DNA of 16,715 nucleotides, taken from contig DAOVOC010000007.1 of the NCBI GenBank assembly GCA_030629865.1, forward strand, positions 1 through 16,715, given 5' to 3'. The position numbers and the translations under genes were made by a program. The notes beneath the pieces were generated by a model. The model saw nothing but the letters and a program-made list of their open reading frames with translations. It was not told where the DNA came from and made no database searches. Origin of the DNA: a bacterium. Its GTDB lineage: Bacteria; Babelota; Babeliae; Babelales; GCA-2401785. This document shows positions 13,175 through 16,715 of this stretch, piece after piece; within the stretch, counting starts at the first letter, position 1, and every line of letters begins with the position of its first letter.

Positions 13175-14518
13175 ATGATAATTGGGAAAAGAAAATTTAC
13201 GATACATTTCTTAACCTGCACCCTAATTCTGGGCGCAGGATTCCCAACTATTTCATGCGCCATCTTTAAAAGTATGGCCTCAGAGATTACGGCAATGCTT
13301 TATAACCCGAATTCAGACTTAAGCCAAGCTATGCAAAGTGCAAGGCAAAACGGTATTGCCTGTGCAATTGCATCAAAGCTTGATAAAAACACAGAACCGC
13401 TTGAGTTGGAATTATTAAAAAAAACTCTTTCAACAAATGGACCATGGCAACCAGGCCTTAAACCCCTTGAAAAATTAAATCTAAGCGCTTCGGTAGGTCT
13501 TAAAACAAAAAGTTTTAAAAACAACGATTTAAAAGCATGTACACTTACAGCTCTTAATGTATTTAGTAACAAAGTTATAGAAAAAAAACTTGATACCGCA
13601 TTTGTCGACAATCTGGCAGAAACAATTTCGAAAAATCCTAATAATTTTGCAGAATTGCTTGATACTCCTCTCCCATCCCAAAACACCATAAAAAACTTAA
13701 ACCAATGTCTAAGCAAGCTCAATGCAACCGAAAGCGTAGCGCTTCCGTACAGCCTTATCAGCCACATTTTAAGTAGCATTAATAAACACTTGCAACCAGG
13801 AATTATAAACAAATCCAAAGATGTTGAAATTAAAGATGGGCGCGAAGCAACTATTAATTTTGCCATGCCTCTACAGCAGTCTGTTGGAATTTTTTTTCAG
13901 CCTGGCTGGGCACAAGCAACTGAAGCCATTAACATGCTTTCAAATCTCATCGGTTCTGCTCTTGATGCTACAGCTCAAAGTTTTTTCCAATTTCCAGCAG
14001 AGGCCTTTTTACAAGTTTTAACAACAACGCTGACCACCCACAGGCTAAAAAAAGGGAGTTTTCTTCAAAAAAACGCAATGAACATTGTTGTTGTGGGAAG
14101 CCATCTATTTAATGTCCTTGGCCACCTACTTCGCTTTAAAATTACACATTCTTCGATAAAGCATCACCTTAACGAACGTCTAATTAAGTGGAATTTATAC
14201 GCGCTTGAGCACAGAGAAACGATAAAAGTTATAACTAAAGGCTCAAATAAAAATCACATGTACAATCAATTAAAAGAACACATTACAAAAAGCCTTAAAG
14301 CACAAGAAGATAATTACAAAAAATTGCCACAAAAATTGGTGTACACCGCACAGAAAATGATGAAACAACAACATACGATCATAAAAAAAGCTATCTTAAT
14401 TCCAACTTTAGGACTTATTGCAATTGCCATATCGCCTGTTTTAATCGAACTTGGCCTTATGCTTCACAACAAAATCAAACCACAGAACCAATTGTCACTG
14501 TTTAATTTAATAAGATAA
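13175..14518 (+). CDS. Cassette gene A': exported protein, diverged copy of A
   Basis: A 447-residue homologue of gene A. The N-terminus G-K-R-K-F-T-I followed by a hydrophobic stretch to about 29 is a signal peptide, or possibly a lipoprotein-like signal around Cys28. Blocks matching A are K-P-L-E-K at 96-100, G-L-K-T-x-S-F-K-N-N-D at 108-118, a helical segment to L-L at 161-162, and G-I-F-F-Q-P-G-W at 238-245 followed by a Leu/Ala/Ser helix. A hydrophobic stretch at about 302-320 matches the one near A 358-376. Unlike A it has a C-terminal extension with a likely membrane segment at about 405-429. AGGA at 13163-13166 lies 8 nt upstream of ATG. Its stop is 11 nt before B'. Overall identity with A is low, so the pair diverged long ago or under different selection. 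Function unknown. Confidence 0.8.
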   Translation: MIIGKRKFTIHFLTCTLILGAGFPTISCAIFKSMASEITAMLYNPNSDLSQAMQSARQNGIACAIASKLDKNTEPLELELLKKTLSTNGPWQPGLKPLEKLNLSASVGLKTKSFKNNDLKACTLTALNVFSNKVIEKKLDTAFVDNLAETISKNPNNFAELLDTPLPSQNTIKNLNQCLSKLNATESVALPYSLISHILSSINKHLQPGIINKSKDVEIKDGREATINFAMPLQQSVGIFFQPGWAQATEAINMLSNLIGSALDATAQSFFQFPAEAFLQVLTTTLTTHRLKKGSFLQKNAMNIVVVGSHLFNVLGHLLRFKITHSSIKHHLNERLIKWNLYALEHRETIKVITKGSNKNHMYNQLKEHITKSLKAQEDNYKKLPQKLVYTAQKMMKQQHTIIKKAILIPTLGLIAIAISPVLIELGLMLHNKIKPQNQLSLFNLIR

Positions 14519-14529
14519 AAAGGAAAAAA

Positions 14530-15885
14530 ATGAAAAATACGTTAAAAGTTTTTATTTGTTTGGCTCTTTCTTTCGCAAGCTACACGAATATATTTGCCAT
14601 GAATGGCAAAGCAGCATTCGGTATCATGGCGCCAAGAATGGAAATTTCTGAAGACGCATTAAAACAGAAAAGACGCGAAAAACTAACTGAAGTTAAAGGC
14701 CAAAACAGAACTAAAGTCATTGCAGCTATAGATGAAGAGATAGAAGACATTAAAAGTGATATAGAATTCAACAGAAAATATACCGTTCAAGCTGAAGAAG
14801 AACATCTTGCAGACCTCCGGCACGAAAAAACCGCAGAGCTTGCACGTGAAAAGGCTGGAATTACCGCCCAAATCTGGTCGCAAAACATTATGAGCGCTCT
14901 TACCAAACCGCGCAACATTGTAGCTTTTGCTGGCATTAGTATCGCGTGTTATTACACCGGCAAGCTTACTTACAAAAAAGCTGACGAAATGCTTGGCAAA
15001 CCCACTGTTATTGAAGAAACCAACATGTCTTCTGGCCTGAGCAGCATTTTTGGCTTTCTAAAAAATGATGCAGAAGAAAACAAAGAGTCTCGCATTGATG
15101 AAATAGTTGCATCAGATGAAATTAAAGAAAAAATTTCTGACCTTGCAGACATTCTTAAAACCGCACGCGAACAATGCGAAACGATGCCAAACATCTTGTT
15201 CTACGGCCCTCCCGGCACTGGCAAAACGCTTACTGCTCGTGCGTTGGCATTAGAATCGGGCCTTGACTACGTTATGTTTTCTGGAACATCACTCACTAAG
15301 CTCGAACGTGGTAAAGACAGAGTTGAACTAGACCGAATATTCTCTTTTGCTAAAAAGAGCGAACGAGGCGTGCTTGTCTTTATTGACGAAGCAGAAGGCT
15401 TTCTTGGTAATCGAGAAAACATTGGAACCAGTGAACAATCTCGAGAACTTACACAGGCATTTTTAGACAAAGTAAAAAAACCATCCAACAAAGATATTGT
15501 ATTTGTGTTTGCAACTAACCGACGCAATTCGCTCGACCCTGCGGTAGAAAGCCGAATTAGTGAAGTTGTACGAATGCCATGTCCTGGCAAAATTGAACGA
15601 GAGAAACTATTTAATTTATATCTCAACAAAGAAGTTGTTGGCCACGGAGTAACTCTTGATAAAGCATTTATCAGTTCAAAACAACAACTCATCGAGAACA
15701 TGGATTCATACATTGTTGGACGAGATATTGAAGAATTTGCACAAAAATTAAGACGTAGAGCAAATAGAAAAAACAATGGGGTTCTATCAGCTGAAATTGC
15801 ACAATATGTCGTCAGAGAAACGAATAAAAAACTTGTATCACAACGCATGCGAACATCCTCGCTTGTATTGCCGGTAGTTGCTTAA
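14530..15885 (+). CDS. Cassette gene B': membrane-anchored ATAD3-like AAA+ ATPase
   Basis: A 451-residue homologue of B. A signal-like segment (5-23) ends in N-I-F-A before M-N-G. Residues 41-115 are strongly charged (Lys/Arg/Glu) and probably coiled-coil. One membrane segment lies at about 129-145, then L-G-K-P-T-V-I-E-E-T-N at 155-165, and the AAA module: Walker A at 226-233, Walker B D286-E287, sensor 1 N330, arginine-finger candidate R342 and sensor 2 candidate R398. The N-terminal coiled coil, the membrane segment and the G-K-P-x-V-x-E-T motif match the ATAD3 layout even better than B does. The extreme C-terminus repeats E-T-N-K-K-L-V-S-Q-R from B. AAAAGGA at 14517-14523 lies 6 nt upstream. 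C' follows 24 nt after the stop. Confidence 0.9.
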   Translation: MKNTLKVFICLALSFASYTNIFAMNGKAAFGIMAPRMEISEDALKQKRREKLTEVKGQNRTKVIAAIDEEIEDIKSDIEFNRKYTVQAEEEHLADLRHEKTAELAREKAGITAQIWSQNIMSALTKPRNIVAFAGISIACYYTGKLTYKKADEMLGKPTVIEETNMSSGLSSIFGFLKNDAEENKESRIDEIVASDEIKEKISDLADILKTAREQCETMPNILFYGPPGTGKTLTARALALESGLDYVMFSGTSLTKLERGKDRVELDRIFSFAKKSERGVLVFIDEAEGFLGNRENIGTSEQSRELTQAFLDKVKKPSNKDIVFVFATNRRNSLDPAVESRISEVVRMPCPGKIEREKLFNLYLNKEVVGHGVTLDKAFISSKQQLIENMDSYIVGRDIEEFAQKLRRRANRKNNGVLSAEIAQYVVRETNKKLVSQRMRTSSLVLPVVA

Positions 15886-15909
15886 CCAAAAATTAATTAG
15901 GAGAAAAAA

Positions 15910-16715
15910 ATGAAAAACTTTGTAACAAAAATGACGTTAATAATATGCGTAGCAGTCTCAACAATTGATAACAAGGCCCTGCCAACTTGGGTAAAACACT
16001 CAAAGGCTGAAGGATTTGGAATAGAAGGATTTTCTTATAAATTTGATGGTGCTTGGGAAATAACAAAAAGTCTTAAAGGCGTTATTTTGGGAACCGCTTG
16101 GGGCCTAGCTCTTTATAAAAATTATAAAACAGCAGTTAACGAAAGAAGTTTTAAAGGCAGCTTTAAAGATTTTGCGCTACGCATAATCACCCTAAAAGAA
16201 AAATTACACAATAATAACGCATCATTTATATTAGGTGCTATTTTCCTTGGCAATGCAGCAATTGAAGGCAAAAATCTTTACAATGCCATAGCAAAAATTA
16301 AACAAAACAAAGCCGATAAAGAAAAAGATAAAGACGAAAAAGTTAAAAGCGTAGTTGACACAACTGAATATACAGTTACAAAGGAACAACAACAAACCGC
16401 AATTGATACTTTTGCAGTAGTTTTAACCTGTCACCCAGCTCTGCGCAAACAATTTAAAAAGCCTGATACTCCTGATCATACTACTGTTACTGCTAAAGAA
16501 GAACCAAAAACAGATGTCATTGCCAAAGAACAAATAGAAGCGATTATTAAAGCAGGCAAATGCCGCAGAAAACCTTTAAACACATTCTTTGAACGCACAG
16601 GAACACCACTCTTCGCAGATAAAGATCCACAAAATGAAGAAAATATTAAGTTCTTCGATTTCACACGCCCAATACCTCCAATTGCACCTGTAAACACAAC
16701 GCAAATAGCCGATGC
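15910..16715 (+). CDS. Cassette gene C': exported membrane-hairpin protein, copy of C (3' truncated by window)
   Basis: An open frame from ATG 15910 to the window edge (268 complete codons, no stop). TTAGGAG at 15896-15902 supplies the ribosome site. Residues 1-23 look like a signal peptide. Two hydrophobic segments at about 54-69 and 105-118 flank a loop with Y-K-N-Y-K, F-K-G-S-F-K-D-F-A and N-N-N-A-S-F-I-L-G-A-I-F-L-G, clearly matching C. The following part is Lys/Glu/Asp-rich, then K-A-G-K-C-R-R-K-P near 216-224 and a Pro-rich stretch (R-P-I-P-P-I-A-P) near the end. Outside the hairpin region similarity to C is low. The gene completes the second A-B-C set. Function unknown. Confidence 0.8.
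   Translation, partial: MKNFVTKMTLIICVAVSTIDNKALPTWVKHSKAEGFGIEGFSYKFDGAWEITKSLKGVILGTAWGLALYKNYKTAVNERSFKGSFKDFALRIITLKEKLHNNNASFILGAIFLGNAAIEGKNLYNAIAKIKQNKADKEKDKDEKVKSVVDTTEYTVTKEQQQTAIDTFAVVLTCHPALRKQFKKPDTPDHTTVTAKEEPKTDVIAKEQIEAIIKAGKCRRKPLNTFFERTGTPLFADKDPQNEENIKFFDFTRPIPPIAPVNTTQIAD

Larger units (their letters stand above)
9058..16715 (+). repeat. Tandem diverged duplication of a three-gene cassette (A-B-C, A'-B'-C')
   Basis: Unit 1 covers 9058-13089 and unit 2 runs from 13175 past the window end. Gene order, orientation and approximate sizes are the same. Each pair is homologous at the protein level: A and A' share K-P-L-E-K, N-N-D and Q-P-x-W blocks; B and B' are near-identical over the AAA domain; C and C' share N-N-A-S-x-I-L-G-A-x-F-L-G. 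Nucleotide sequences have diverged at many synonymous sites, so the duplication is old. No flanking direct repeats or transposase genes are visible. Confidence 0.88.

Noticed and set aside
13300..13866. Minus-strand open frame (188 codons) opposite gene A'
   Set aside because: No ribosome site or recognisable motif, and the plus strand carries a signal-peptide protein homologous to A in a coherent operon.
15267..15848. Minus-strand open frame (193 codons) opposite gene B'
   Set aside because: The plus strand encodes the conserved AAA domain. A similar antisense frame opposite B arises from the same codons, so its repetition is not evidence of a gene.

Overview
The window reads as AT-rich DNA from a Gram-negative-type bacterium with dense, short-spaced operons and the standard bacterial code (TGA used as stop). 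Several genes carry signal peptides, and one has a lipoprotein signal. The likely source is a host-associated lineage with a reduced genome. Candidatus Dependentiae (TM6) is my best guess, from the gene style and the many secreted proteins of unknown family. No rRNA or marker gene proves this, and other protist endosymbionts remain possible.

Positions 1-3401 hold a plus-strand housekeeping run: the 3' end of lysS, a HAM1/ITPase-fold gene, recJ, and a second HAM1-fold paralogue. The last three genes overlap. Both HAM1 paralogues keep the phosphate- and metal-binding parts but have lost the usual base-recognition motif. Next come a small secreted Cys-containing protein of unknown function (3509-4198) and, convergent to it, a minus-strand pair: a PIN-PhoH ATPase and a rhodanese-like lipoprotein without the catalytic Cys. 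A divergent promoter region at about 6359-6410 separates phoH from thrS, which encodes a threonyl-tRNA synthetase lacking the TGS domain. Two small genes follow thrS: one secreted, one Gly-rich with Cys. A clear terminator closes that stretch.

Positions 9058-16715 are the most unusual part. A three-gene cassette A-B-C is followed by a diverged second copy A'-B'-C', with C' cut by the window end. A and A' are exported proteins of an unrecognised family. B and B' are membrane-anchored AAA+ ATPases whose layout closely resembles eukaryotic mitochondrial ATAD3: an N-terminal region, one membrane segment, a GKP/RP-x-V-x-E-E-T linker motif and a single AAA domain. C and C' are exported proteins with two hydrophobic segments around a conserved loop. 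The AAA cores of B and B' are about 87% identical by eye, whereas their N-terminal domains and the A and C partners are strongly diverged. This looks like one machine kept in two specialised versions. A pair of hairpins between the copies may tune expression of the second one.

No tRNA, rRNA, CRISPR array, IS element or integrase is visible. No gene-free stretch exceeds 300 bases. All family assignments come from motif recognition by eye; no database search was run.
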